From the NCBI GenBank assembly GCA_002633005.1, contig NMRA01000320.1, positions 420,405 through 484,404 on the forward strand: a DNA stretch of 64,000 nt, read 5' to 3'. The position numbers and the translations under genes were made by a program. Source of the DNA: Phoronis australis. Lineage: Eukaryota > Phoronida > Phoronidae. Under the pieces are notes generated by a model that saw only the letters and a list, made by a program, of their open reading frames with translations, was not told where the DNA came from and did no database searches. Every line of letters begins with the position of its first letter. Position 1 is the first letter of the stretch. Positions 56,801 to 64,000 of this stretch are shown here, piece after piece.

Positions 56801-59800
56801 GGAAATCTACATTCTGTAACCGCATCAGCTACTTCATCAGAAGGAAAGATTCCTGGCAGAGGTCAGCACACAAACACAGCACCACTGACATTTTACCATT
56901 ATGTGACAGTCATTGCATGAGGGCACAATACAACGCAAACACAGTGAATTTCAGTCACCTTTATTCACGCCAGGATTGTTGCCAACACCAGTTTAATCAA
57001 TGTGACTAGACATTAATACGTATATGACCAAACAAAGGCACAACATTACACAGACAAACAAGTTCTTACCAGCATCATAGTCTCCACTGAAGTCAAGAAA
57101 ACCATTAGAGCAAGGTTTTACGAAGACCGGCGACACTTGGTGTGATGGGAAAGGAACCTTTGTGATGTTTCTATGCCTGAAAAAGGATGAAAAAGGTAAA
57201 ATGTAAGGGTTGCAAAAAGTGTTATTTCTTACTGAGAACAAGAAATTTGACACAAGTAAGAAAAAATATACAATTAAAATGTACATTTCAATAAACTATG
57301 AGCATTTTTTATCACAGCTTAAGGCGTTGTGTAAATTTTCAGGTCAGAAATATTCCTCTCTTGATTATATTAGCCCCTTAATGTCAGTCAGAAAACAATG
57401 TGCTATATATCAATCTATTACCGGTCAAATGTATGGTAATTTTTCATGAGTTTATAAAAGACTACCACATGGGAAAAATAAACATTATTAAAGCCTCTCC
57501 AGTTGCCCAGCTTCCATGCTTTATACACCACTACTTCTCCATTGTATGATAATACAGTCACTGATCTCCATTATATCATAATACAGTCACTGATCTCCAT
57601 TATATGATAATACAGTCACTGATCTCCATTATATCATAATACAGTCACTGATCTCCATTATATCATAATACAGTCAGTGTTCTCCATTATATCATAATAC
57701 AGTCAGTGTTCTCCATTATATCATAATACAGTCAGTGATCTCCATTATATCATAATACAGTCAGTGTTCTCCATTATATCATAATACAGTCAGTGTTCTC
57801 CACAGAAAATTCAAACTCGATTAGAATTACGAAATTCCATTTCCATACTGTGGGGAGTTAGCGGGTGATAAGTCTTGGAATAAATGCACTGAACTGAAAA
57901 CGAAAGTCCAAATTCTCCTCATTTGCTTAAAAAATGACTAAGCTCCCAATAATTCAAACTCATTCCACAGATTTCCAAACTCAATGCAAGTCAGCCACAC
58001 TCATCATGGCACAATTCAAACACGACGCAATGTTGAGTCATAACAGGTTGTGGAGAACAATGAATACCTAAAAAATCACGTGTTCAAACAAAATCTTCAT
58101 ATTTGAGCTAAGAGAGGAGAGACAAAATGGAAATTTATAAACAGATACGGCCATATTAATAACCCAAAATGACTAGACATTACTCACGCTGTGACCCAGA
58201 CGTGTCGATATCCTGCAGGTTCTTCAGCAAATAGGTCAGGTATGTGGTCACCATTGTAGCTGGAAATGGCAAAATGGGGAACAACATTCAAACTTTTATC
58301 AGAGGACGTGTATGTGAGAAATGCATTACAAAACCCTCAAGCTGAACAATTCACAAAATTCAGGCAACATTTTTAGGACACAAATTATGTTGCCTAGCAC
58401 ACAGATATATTACACTCAAACTGTACCAAAAATGTTCTCAAAAATATTCTGAATTATGTACTAAGATACAGTTTCCCTGGAACTTATGTTTGTTTTCTCG
58501 TTTCACAGATGTCAACATTTGTTTTGTAAGGCAAATTAAAGTTAGCAGAAATGCCAAAGTTGTTCAGTTTCGGCACAGAGCGCACATAGTTGCACAAGTT
58601 CAAGTCAGGTATCAATGAATTTTCAACACAGGTGAGGCAGCAAGTAGATCAGTAATCTAATTTAAAGAACACAAAAACATTTTAAGTCTGGTCTGCACAC
58701 CACCTATTGGCCACATCATGTGACCTAACGAACATAAGTCTGAAAAGATTTCTGCCCCCGAATGGGACTCGAGTCCAGCTACAAATTACAGCGATTGTCG
58801 AAATAAATGTAAAGAGTAGGTAGTTAGTCTGCCATGACCAATCGTGTTCATAGATAAAAACACAGCAAAGATTTCTAAATTTTGAAGAAAACAATTTCAC
58901 ACAATTCAGTTTCGTCAAAATGTTCACAATATCACCAAATGTTGTTTCGATGGTTTGTTTAGCTATTTACATAAAAACATGTTTAACAATGAAGAGCAGT
59001 AGAAGCCAGCGCTTCGAAAATGCTACTGTAGATATGGACAAGTACTAGTTAGTCTGGCAAGTCGGGGTTACAACTAAAACACGGAATGACAGAGATCTGC
59101 AGACTAAACGTCCTACTTTCAGAACGACAGTGCTCACTCAGCGATACTCCTGACTAGGTCTGAGCCTGTGACCTTTGGGCACACCTGATGATAAAAAGTT
59201 TGCCTTTTTTCAAAAAGTTGTGTCTGGCTGACTAAGAGTAATTAAAATTGTGACATGTGAAACAGAAACCCCAAGGACAATCAAAATACAAACAGTGTCA
59301 TGTTTTACTGTCTATAAGTTGACTAGAATCTTTTGGTGGGAGAGTGTTGCGTTTTAAAAGATGCACCCTTGGGGCGCACTGCCGCACTGTGCTTATGCCT
59401 TTTTTATTTTTTACGCACAAAGGCGCACACATAACGATCGATTCAATTTGTGAGCAAAATTATGGGAGTGTCCATTCACGTTATTTCAAGTGACTTGAAA
59501 AGTCAAATCGTTGCATCATTACAAAAAGTTCTCTATTCCGTGCCATTTGGGACGTAATCTCAACACAGAATGACTTATTTGGGACCTAATCTCAACACAG
59601 AATGACTTATTTGGGACCTAATCTCAACACAGAATGACTTATTTGGGACCTAATCTCAACACAGAATGAGGCCAAACTCATTTGGGACCTAATCTCAACA
59701 CAGAATGAGGCCAAACTTATTTGGGACCTAATCTCAACACAGAATGAGGCCAAACAGTCACTCTGTTGAAATGTGTATACTCACTCCATAACCAAGGGCT

Positions 59801-61981
59801 GGTCACTCATGGAGATCACTTGACCGTCAGGTATGAACTTGTGCTGCCCATTACCCCAATAGATTTGGACAGCAACTTCCGTGTCACCAGCTTTCCTCAC
59901 GACAATCAGATCAATCTGTAAGTCTCCATCAAAATCACCGGGCACTACGCTCACTATCTCAGAATCGTTTGCATGAGATTCAACAAGGGTCTCTTGTCTG
60001 AAGACAATCTTCTGCGAGAATTTGTCCTCTACAGGAACCAACGCTTCAACTGATTTCCCTGTCATACAAATGTGAATCGTAACAGAGCCATTTTAAACCA
60101 AGACACTAAATGATGATGCCTGCAGTCATAATGAGTATAAATGGACACAGAATTTCAACCAAAAGACGTTTGAAATTACCAATAATGCAATATTTGGGCC
60201 AATCTCTGAAAGCACCTACTTAGTACACATCAATGTGTGTCTATTTATATCCATTATTACCGTAGGTGCACTTGATTACAACAAAAACATTAAGCAAACA
60301 CCAAACCCATAGAGAAACTTTTCAAAACAGCAGCAAGTGAAACTTGTTTGATTAAGAAATGTTGACATACCTTCAATTTAACACTATCCATCACATGTTA
60401 TACAGTGATTGCATGTTTCTCTAAATCAGAGTACACTATATCTAGACACGTAGCCTGTCCGTAAACAAATATTTACAGCCAGTGCTGATTTTTGCAGCCC
60501 AAACTGATGCCAGTGTTAGGAATGTGGTATTCTCTTGTTTTGTGGCGTCATGCGGCGCTGTCTGTGTTTGTCCCTGTGTGTGCGTTGTTTTCATGGTGAG
60601 CCTGCCCTGAATATTAGTCATATGACTCTCTGGGCATTTGAATGCTGTCTTAGGTGTAAACCTCTGGTCTGTGAAGACGTATTTTTCCGAGTGTCTGGGC
60701 TTGATTCCAGTTGTGTGTTACCTGTGTAAGGTCTAACAGCTCCAAGTCAGGTAAGACTATCTTCTGAACTACCTGCTTGCAGGCCACGTTCACTATACTT
60801 GCAACTGATTTGATTCTATTTGGCCCGGTTGGTGAGCCAAACTGATGCCTGTGCCAAACTGAAGTTACCATAAGTTACCAAATTACTGCCAGTGGTTTAT
60901 ATTTTTTAACAGTCATCTGAACAGAAATTGACAACAATGAGCGTGGAGTGGTACGTAAAAGTTTCTCAGGACACTTCCCCAATTTAATTAATTCGTATGA
61001 CCTCACTGGTTCCATGTGTGCCGCTGGGTGGTAGCCAGTACACAGGTATCACGTAAATTTCTTCGGGAATTTTTTTTACTCCAGCGTTTCTGATTGGCTA
61101 GCCGAATTCTCAACAGGCAGCGCTATACGATGGAAGAAGTGTAAATGTGGTCGGCTGTTGTACAGACAAGTCGGTGCTTAAAATTTATGTTCCAGAAATG
61201 TGAATCCCAGAAAATTGTGGTAGCTCCTTTTCAGAGTGCATCTTTCTACTGTTGCTGACTTTTGTTTACGTTGCTGTCCTGTATTCATACAGTGTGAATA
61301 ACACACTAGTTAAATCAGCCAGATGACGGCGTATTTATTGTACATGTATGTGCTTCAAACACGCGTCTATAAACATCACTGCAGAAACAAAATAGTTGCT
61401 GCTACGCCACTTACATGACAAGGCTAAAAAATCGTTCATAGTCCACCATTTTCTCACTTTGTCGTAAAGCTAACCAATGACTGCCACGGTCCATCAACCA
61501 ATGATAAAGTGCGTGCTACTGCCTGCTACCTGCGTGCTGGCTAGCTAGTGGCACGCAAGGGACCAGTGAGTCCTAGGCTTAATGACCAGCATACTTGAGT
61601 ACACTCATTGCCGTCAATTTCAGTTCTGATAACCCCCTCCCATAAACCACTGGCAATAATTTGGGTGTGGAGCATGCATAAGTTACTCACACCAGACGGC
61701 GCCAAATTGAAGTGAGCCAAATCAGTTATGGGCGGCATCAGTTTGGGCTGCCACATCGATAACGACTAACGTCAGTAACATGTGATGATGTACGTACCTC
61801 CTTGTCCTATGGAAAAAACATCAGTAGACTTATCGAAATTAATATCTCCAAAGGAAGACGGGAGTACGTGCATAGGCTTACTAAATACATCGGCCGTTAT
61901 GTTGACTAACTGCCCGTTACACACATAAATAAATATTATGACAAATACATTCTTTAGTAGAACATATTTTGCGAATTTCAT
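44785..61981 (-). CDS. ITFG1: ITFG1 (T-cell immunomodulatory protein, TIP), 16 exons, 598 aa
   Basis: Exons 5' to 3': 61,981-61,798, 60,058-59,785, 58,259-58,188, 57,176-57,070 (or its duplicate 55,628-55,522), 54,699-54,644, 53,910-53,823, 52,426-52,338, 51,961-51,789, 51,410-51,251, 50,886-50,784, 50,229-50,195, 49,028-48,950, 48,452-48,337, 47,899-47,817 (or 46,965-46,883), 45,581-45,464, 44,844-44,785. With one copy of each duplicated exon, 599 codons including stop; human is 612 aa. Signal peptide, extracellular FG-GAP beta-propeller with Ca-binding loops (GDFDGDLQID, DYNGDHIPD, GDFNQDSYPD), one transmembrane helix (about 552-574) and a short cytosolic tail ending HKFHFDAM, almost identical to human. 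TIP is a membrane glycoprotein, also shed, that modulates T-cell cytokines in mammals; its ancestral role is unclear. Confidence 0.97.
45464..45581 (-). CDS. ITFG1: ITFG1 exon 15 (transmembrane helix)
   Basis: Residues 540-579: KWTNKLFVIPSRLMLLTGIA, LLGTCAFIALIVGLLHWKEK. The hydrophobic stretch is about residues 552-574, and LLT.IAL.G.C.FI..I.G.LHW.EK matches human. Acceptor CAATTAG, donor GTGAGA. Confidence 0.96.
46883..46965 (-). CDS. ITFG1: ITFG1 exon 14, copy A (duplicate)
   Basis: Identical protein to 47,817-47,899 with intact splice sites. This copy is contiguous with exon 15. Inclusion of both copies (83 nt each) would shift the frame. Confidence 0.9.
46984..47148. repeat. 20-bp minisatellite, array A (about 8 units)
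   Basis: TAATGAACACACGGGTCTTG units, ended by the N. Longer than array B. Its minus-strand translation gives repetitive KTRVFITRPVCSLQ-type frames that are not genes. Confidence 0.93.
47149..47149. other. Single-N contig join
   Basis: Cuts the 20-bp array; the sequence returns to the equivalent of 46,215. Confidence 0.9.
47817..47899 (-). CDS. ITFG1: ITFG1 exon 14, copy B
   Basis: Residues 513-539: TSRSHQWTLIIPNSQLVVYP, YPPDQPQ. 83 bases, entering in phase 0 and leaving in phase 2. This copy is contiguous with exon 13. Acceptor ATTTTTCAG, donor GTAAGC. Confidence 0.93.
47917..48022. repeat. 20-bp minisatellite, array B (about 5 units)
   Basis: Unit TAATGAACACACGGGTCTTG. It starts 18 bases from exon 14 on the acceptor side, so it contains or borders the branch-point region. 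Confidence 0.93.
48337..48452 (-). CDS. ITFG1: ITFG1 exon 13
   Basis: Residues 474-512: TQLSKTAHFALQLPYVDFGL, GKTPNFVDTMRVGIPSQK. QLS..AH.ALQLPY...GLG...NF.D...VGIP is diagnostic for ITFG1. Acceptor TTTGCAG, donor GTTTGT. Confidence 0.97.
48750..48932. repeat. 61-bp minisatellite, 3 copies
   Basis: Unit GAGTTGTCCTAGAGCGAGTT then GTTCTAGGGTAGACTGCATG TGGACATAATNTGCACCCTA T, at 48,750, 48,811 and 48,872. The array ends 17 bases from the exon 12 splice donor. Confidence 0.95.
48950..49028 (-). CDS. ITFG1: ITFG1 exon 12
   Basis: Residues 448-473: DYGLVTAGAAVCYNTTTLEG, NLEMSC. Acceptor GTTGTAG, donor GTAAGA. Confidence 0.93.
50195..50229 (-). CDS. ITFG1: ITFG1 exon 11 (35-base micro-exon)
   Basis: Residues 436-447: VLSSLCTESSTC, aligned to VLSGLCSNDC in human. 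Acceptor GACTTTCAG, donor GTAAGT. Too short for ORF finders; placed by homology and phase. Confidence 0.9.
50784..50886 (-). CDS. ITFG1: ITFG1 exon 10 (GC donor)
   Basis: Residues 402-435: GTMDILIVTKQDGKFNLLAF, RNDVAKDNCFIKAL. Acceptor TTTTTTCAG. The frame requires the exon to end TTTGG before GCAAGT, a GC-AG intron; the nearby GT gives the wrong phase. Confidence 0.9.
51251..51410 (-). CDS. ITFG1: ITFG1 exon 9
   Basis: Residues 348-401: VVLLENVPCAPGVKKC, FHILWETALNK and ATFYDIGED. LLENVPC and ATF.DI.ED are conserved with human. Acceptor ATTCCAG, donor GTAGGT. Confidence 0.96.
51789..51961 (-). CDS. ITFG1: ITFG1 exon 8
   Basis: Residues 291-347: WQTIPVKLSNGGTVWRFTPP, LWVGDFNQDSYPDALTVLY (Ca-binding loop). 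Acceptor TTTACAG, donor GTATGA. Confidence 0.96.
52338..52426 (-). CDS. ITFG1: ITFG1 exon 7
   Basis: Residues 261-290: DSDGQVDILLPSCTDEDCSN, SQLHLYSNNK. The D.DG..D.LLP.C....C pattern matches human. Acceptor TTTTCAG, donor GTAACC. Confidence 0.95.
53823..53910 (-). CDS. ITFG1: ITFG1 exon 6
   Basis: Residues 232-260: NGTFKSTDIVPLPSADTLKV, VGQLSFIDM. Acceptor TGTTGTAG, donor GTAAGA. Confidence 0.94.
53954..54476. mobile_element. MITE with (C/T)AGTGTTCTCCAC termini, copy 1
   Basis: Left end TAGTGTTCTCCACAACAAAA, right end GTCGTGGAGAACACTG; 523 bp in intron 5. The CAGTG termini suggest the hAT superfamily. No coding sequence. Confidence 0.55.
54530..54640 (-). repeat. tRNA-derived SINE fragment
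   Basis: On the minus strand GGTCCTGGGTTCGAGTCCCA contains a B box (54,557-54,567), followed by TTTGGGGGCAGAAATC and ACTTATGTT. The A box is weak and no cloverleaf forms. Confidence 0.5.
54644..54699 (-). CDS. ITFG1: ITFG1 exon 5
   Basis: Residues 213-231: DLVVMSSNKTLQIEFWLNV, matching DLF...........FEIWEN of the human protein. Acceptor TTGTTACAG, donor GTGAGT. Confidence 0.93.
55522..55628 (-). CDS. ITFG1: ITFG1 exon 4, copy A (duplicate)
   Basis: Same 107-base exon and same protein as 57,070-57,176, with intact acceptor TTTTTCAG and donor GTAAGA. Probably the second allele or an overlapping contig of one exon. Confidence 0.9.
55970..56378. repeat. 29-bp minisatellite, array A
   Basis: About fourteen units of TCTCCATTATATCATAATAC AGTCAGTGT with TCTCTGTTATATC variants. 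Cut off by the N at 56,379. Confidence 0.93.
56379..56379. other. Single-N contig join
   Basis: Interrupts the 29-bp satellite; the sequence then returns to the equivalent of 54,832. Confidence 0.9.
57070..57176 (-). CDS. ITFG1: ITFG1 exon 4, copy B
   Basis: Residues 177-212: HRNITKVPFPSHQVSPVFVK, PCSNGFLDFSGDYDA. 107 bases, entering in phase 2 and leaving in phase 1. Encodes the same protein as copy A (synonymous changes only). Only one copy can be used without a frameshift. Confidence 0.93.
57534..57790. repeat. 29-bp minisatellite, array B
   Basis: Unit TCTCCATTATATCATAATAC AGTCAGTGT, about nine copies, ending directly at the MITE terminus CAGTGTTCTCCAC. Homologous to array A (55,970-56,378). 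Confidence 0.93.
57791..58063. mobile_element. MITE with CAGTGTTCTCCAC termini, copy 2
   Basis: Left end CAGTGTTCTCCACAGAAAAT, right end ...GGTTGTGGAGAACAATG. It shares internal TTCAAACTC and AACTCAATGC motifs with 53,954-54,476. The left end is continuous with the 29-bp satellite. Confidence 0.55.
58188..58259 (-). CDS. ITFG1: ITFG1 exon 3
   Basis: Residues 153-176: DYNGDHIPDLFAEEPAGYRH then VWVTA, a second FG-GAP Ca-binding loop. Acceptor TTTCCAG, donor GTGAGT. Confidence 0.95.
58741..58790 (-). repeat. SINE fragment (same family as 54,530-54,640)
   Basis: ACATAAGTCTGAAAAGATTT then CTGCCCCCGAATGGGACTCG matches the other copy; only the B-box side remains. Confidence 0.5.
59544..59754. repeat. 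Minisatellite, 32-bp then 39-bp units, 6 copies
   Basis: TTTGGGACCTAATCTCAACA CAGAATGA repeats at 59,549, 59,581, 59,613, 59,645, 59,684 and 59,723. The last units gain GGCCAAA and lengthen from 32 to 39 bases. The array ends 30 bases from the exon 2 splice donor. Confidence 0.93.
59785..60058 (-). CDS. ITFG1: ITFG1 exon 2
   Basis: Residues 62-152: GKSVEALVPVEDKF, SVVPGDFDGDLQIDLIVV (Ca-binding FG-GAP loop), QIYWGNGQHKF and SDQPLVM. Acceptor TATGACAG, donor GTGAGT. Confidence 0.97.
60493..61752. mobile_element. Candidate element with GCAGCCCAAACTGATGCC inverted termini
   Basis: In ITFG1 intron 1. GCAGCCCAAACTGATGCC near 60,494-60,511 and GGCATCAGTTTGGGCTGC at 61,734-61,751 are exact inverted partners 1.26 kb apart. 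An internal GAGCCAAACTGATGCC lies near 60,833. Probably a fold-back or non-autonomous DNA element; no transposase is seen. Confidence 0.5.
61798..61981 (-). CDS. ITFG1: ITFG1 exon 1 (signal peptide, first blade)
   Basis: Encodes MKFAKYVLLKNVFVIIFIYV (signal) then NITADVF and FGDINFDKSTDVF, the first FG-GAP repeat. Donor GTACGT; one base carried over. Confidence 0.95.
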
Positions 61982-61994
61982 GATTCAGCTCATC

Positions 61995-62002
61995 CCGGAA
62001 GT
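61995..62002 (-). promoter_or_regulatory. ITFG1: ETS-type motif (ACTTCCGG) just upstream of ITFG1 ATG
   Basis: ACTTCCGG on the minus strand lies 14 bases before the start codon, a position typical of ETS/GABP sites around TATA-less start sites of broadly expressed genes. Functional use is inferred. Confidence 0.35.
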
Positions 62003-62120
62003 GAAGTGTCAACAAGTGAAATTCTCAGAGCCATCTAGTGTCATTCGATGTAACTAAGTCATGGTCCCGCGCCACCGGAGTAAGCGTGAGTGCCCTCTGT
62101 GCGCCGTGAGGAGTTCGTTC

Positions 62121-62316
62121 CAAGAAAACTGACTTAGCTAAGAAAAATCTTAACTTTAAGCCAATTTCAAGATAAAGCTTCAATTTTTCTTAAGTCCGTT
62201 CCTAGAAAGTAGTCTTAAGTTTGACTCAAGTTTTTCAAGCAGATGTCGAACTTTCAAAGTTAAGTTGAGACAAATCTTAGACGTCAAAACATGAACGACC
62301 GACTAAGTCAGTTTTT
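62121..62316. mobile_element. Fold-back sequence with AAAACTGACTTAG termini
   Basis: CAAGAAAACTGACTTAG (62,121-62,137) and CTAAGTCAGTTTTT (62,303-62,316) are inverted partners. CTTAA/TTAAG-rich motifs lie between. Probably a small MITE directly upstream of the ITFG1 promoter. Confidence 0.45.
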
Positions 62317-62319
62317 GTA

Positions 62320-64000
62320 AAGAGCCCCTGCTTATTCAGATAGCGTATGCATGAACTTGAAATTCACTGGGAAACTTGTCAAGTTCACTCGAACTGTTCA
62401 CGTTGATAAAAACTTTACACTCAGTGCATTAAATCAAGTTAATAAAATAAAGTAAATTTTAACAAACACTTTTCAGCAATTATTTTTTCAAAAGTGATTA
62501 GCCATGCTCCTATTCTTTGACACAAGTTGTGGTAAAGAAGGAAATGGGTGATCACGGCCAACTGAATTGCAAAAAAAATTTTTGATTGCCCAACTGAACA
62601 TTCAATTCCAAGTTAAAAAAGTTCCGAAGCACAGCATCTACTGAAACAGTCCCAAATTGGGATTTGGTTCTCTGCCTAACATGTTTGGGCATCTGAGTTT
62701 TTGTCAAAGTTTACTCAATTTATCTGTGTTATAAGCTTCTCTTATGGTATTTTCTTATAGTAACATATCTGAAGACTCCAGTGGATTTTTAAAATCCGTC
62801 CCAGAATTAAGTATGAGACTACATCATGTACCTATACATTCTCAATGATGAATAATTAAAATGATTCATTAATGAGAATGCTCTATAAATTAGGGGCGTT
62901 ACATTATTTTCAATAATATTGAGAATTAAACGTAGAGTTTACTCTCGGTGTCAAAGCAAAAATTTACTGAATGCCAAAATGTTATAAAATTCAACCGGTG
63001 TTTACACCGTAAGTTCGTCCACGGCCGATGCTTAACAGGGTCAGGTATATTTGCTTTCTGGAGCTTCGCTTTTGTCAGTGCTGTCCAGGGTCGGACTGGG
63101 GTTGCAGTCGTCATACTTTCATTCAGACTTCCAGTTGGTGTGTCGGGTCTGATATATGAGCACACTTGCATAACCCACCCACTGCAGCCGCCACCACGAT
63201 GATTTTGTTTATTTACTTTAAGTAGAAAACTTTCATGGGCGCATAGTAGGCCTACTTCGTGAATGACTCGAGCATGACCTCTTATTGGTTTCCACTAATA
63301 AGGTTGGCTTTACGTTGCCTTATCCACTCTCATGGTTCCATGCATGTTAGCCCTCCTATCAGTCGCAGCTGCCGTGGAGTGCGACTACTTTGGTCACGGT
63401 GTTTGTACCACGTGACCCGCGGCTCCGCCGGGAAATGACTTTATTGCAAAGTCAGTTGACACCCGGCACTCGGACAGACTCTCGTTGTCAGACTTCCAGT
63501 TTTGGCAAAAACTAGCATTTCACCACGCTGTTTAGGTGTATTAAAACGGAAATCGAATTGGCCTAACTCTATTTTTGGGCCAATTAAGCCTTTTTTTCTC
63601 ATAAAATCGGTCTCATAATAGGCCTAGGCCTACTCAGGATTCCATTTCCGTTTTCACCAACAATTGCAAGATTGATTAAGTAATTTACACTTTTTAAATT
63701 ACGTAACACACTCACCTATCTGAGCATGGCCAGAGATACAATTCCCTACGAAATGACTATGAGTGCCTTTTTCGATTTACCTTACAAAGGGTTCGGGAGT
63801 TAAAAACTTCAACAGGATTCCTTGCCCCTTCTACACAAAATAGTGTATTTAAATATCTAAATAGTCTGAGAAATATCGCATAGTGGTTCCTCTCAAAATA
63901 TTATCTGAATTTTTTAAACTTTGGTTGCAAAACATCCACTCTTTTTAACAACCTTGCTGTCACTTCTTGTTCTGCTTATTCTGTCAAAAACCCCAAGCGG
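62320..64000. other. Upstream of ITFG1, nothing recognised
   Basis: AT-rich with a GC-richer patch near 63,350-63,480. No exon, RNA gene or element that I can support. Confidence 0.4.

Larger units (their letters stand above)
56380..57800. repeat. Direct duplication, copy B (assembly)
   Basis: Starts GAACAGCAACTGTAGTTGAA right after the N and repeats 54,832-56,378 with scattered substitutions, including exon 4 and the 29-bp satellite. Confidence 0.93.

Noticed and set aside
46883-57176. Mutually exclusive or tandem-duplicated ITFG1 exons as real biology
   Set aside because: Both duplications begin exactly at single-N joins and extend far into introns and satellites; the encoded proteins are identical, so alternative exons would be pointless.

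Overview
This is nuclear genomic DNA from an animal, most likely a marine invertebrate deuterostome (echinoderm or hemichordate; the species cannot be fixed from the sequence). Three intron-rich protein genes with GT-AG splice sites, long AT-rich introns, abundant small transposon remnants and several minisatellites show this. I rebuilt each gene exon by exon. In every case the splice phases close into one uninterrupted reading frame.

Layout. Positions 1-13,050 hold no recognisable host gene. They contain a long palindrome, a tRNA-derived SINE, non-autonomous fold-back elements, a broken tyrosine-recombinase retroelement and hAT-like fragments. Positions 13,058-22,664 (+) hold a promoter and the 5-exon MYLIP/IDOL gene (FERM plus RING E3 ubiquitin ligase, 433 aa). 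Positions 22,665-27,492 are intergenic between convergent genes. Positions 27,493-41,615 (-) hold a 12-exon gene for a secreted 441-aa protein. It joins an N-terminal rhamnose/galactose-binding (SUEL-type) lectin-like domain to a GH16 beta-1,3-glucanase / glucan-binding (GNBP) domain with an intact ExDxxE active site. Positions 41,616-44,784 contain its upstream region, an 8-copy 44-bp minisatellite and the 3'UTR of the next gene. Positions 44,785-61,981 (-) hold the 16-exon ITFG1/TIP gene (FG-GAP beta-propeller, single-pass type I membrane protein, 598 aa). Positions 61,982-64,000 are its upstream region.

The most interesting item is the lectin-GH16 fusion. A sugar-binding domain of the sea-urchin-egg-lectin type sits where arthropod GNBPs carry CBM39, and the active site looks functional, so it could be a pattern-recognition or digestive glucanase. 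I do not know this architecture as a described family. MYLIP and ITFG1 are ordinary conserved genes and I see no functional link among the three neighbours.

Assembly caution. Single-N joins at 16,504, 47,149 and 56,379 are each followed by a near-identical second copy of 0.9-1.5 kb of preceding sequence. They duplicate ITFG1 exons 4 and 14 (107 and 83 nt, neither a multiple of 3), so using both copies would break the frame. I read these as unmerged alleles or overlapping contigs, not biology. Runs of N at 7,796-7,911 and 40,542-40,677 are sequencing gaps; the second lies in intron 2 of the lectin-glucanase gene.
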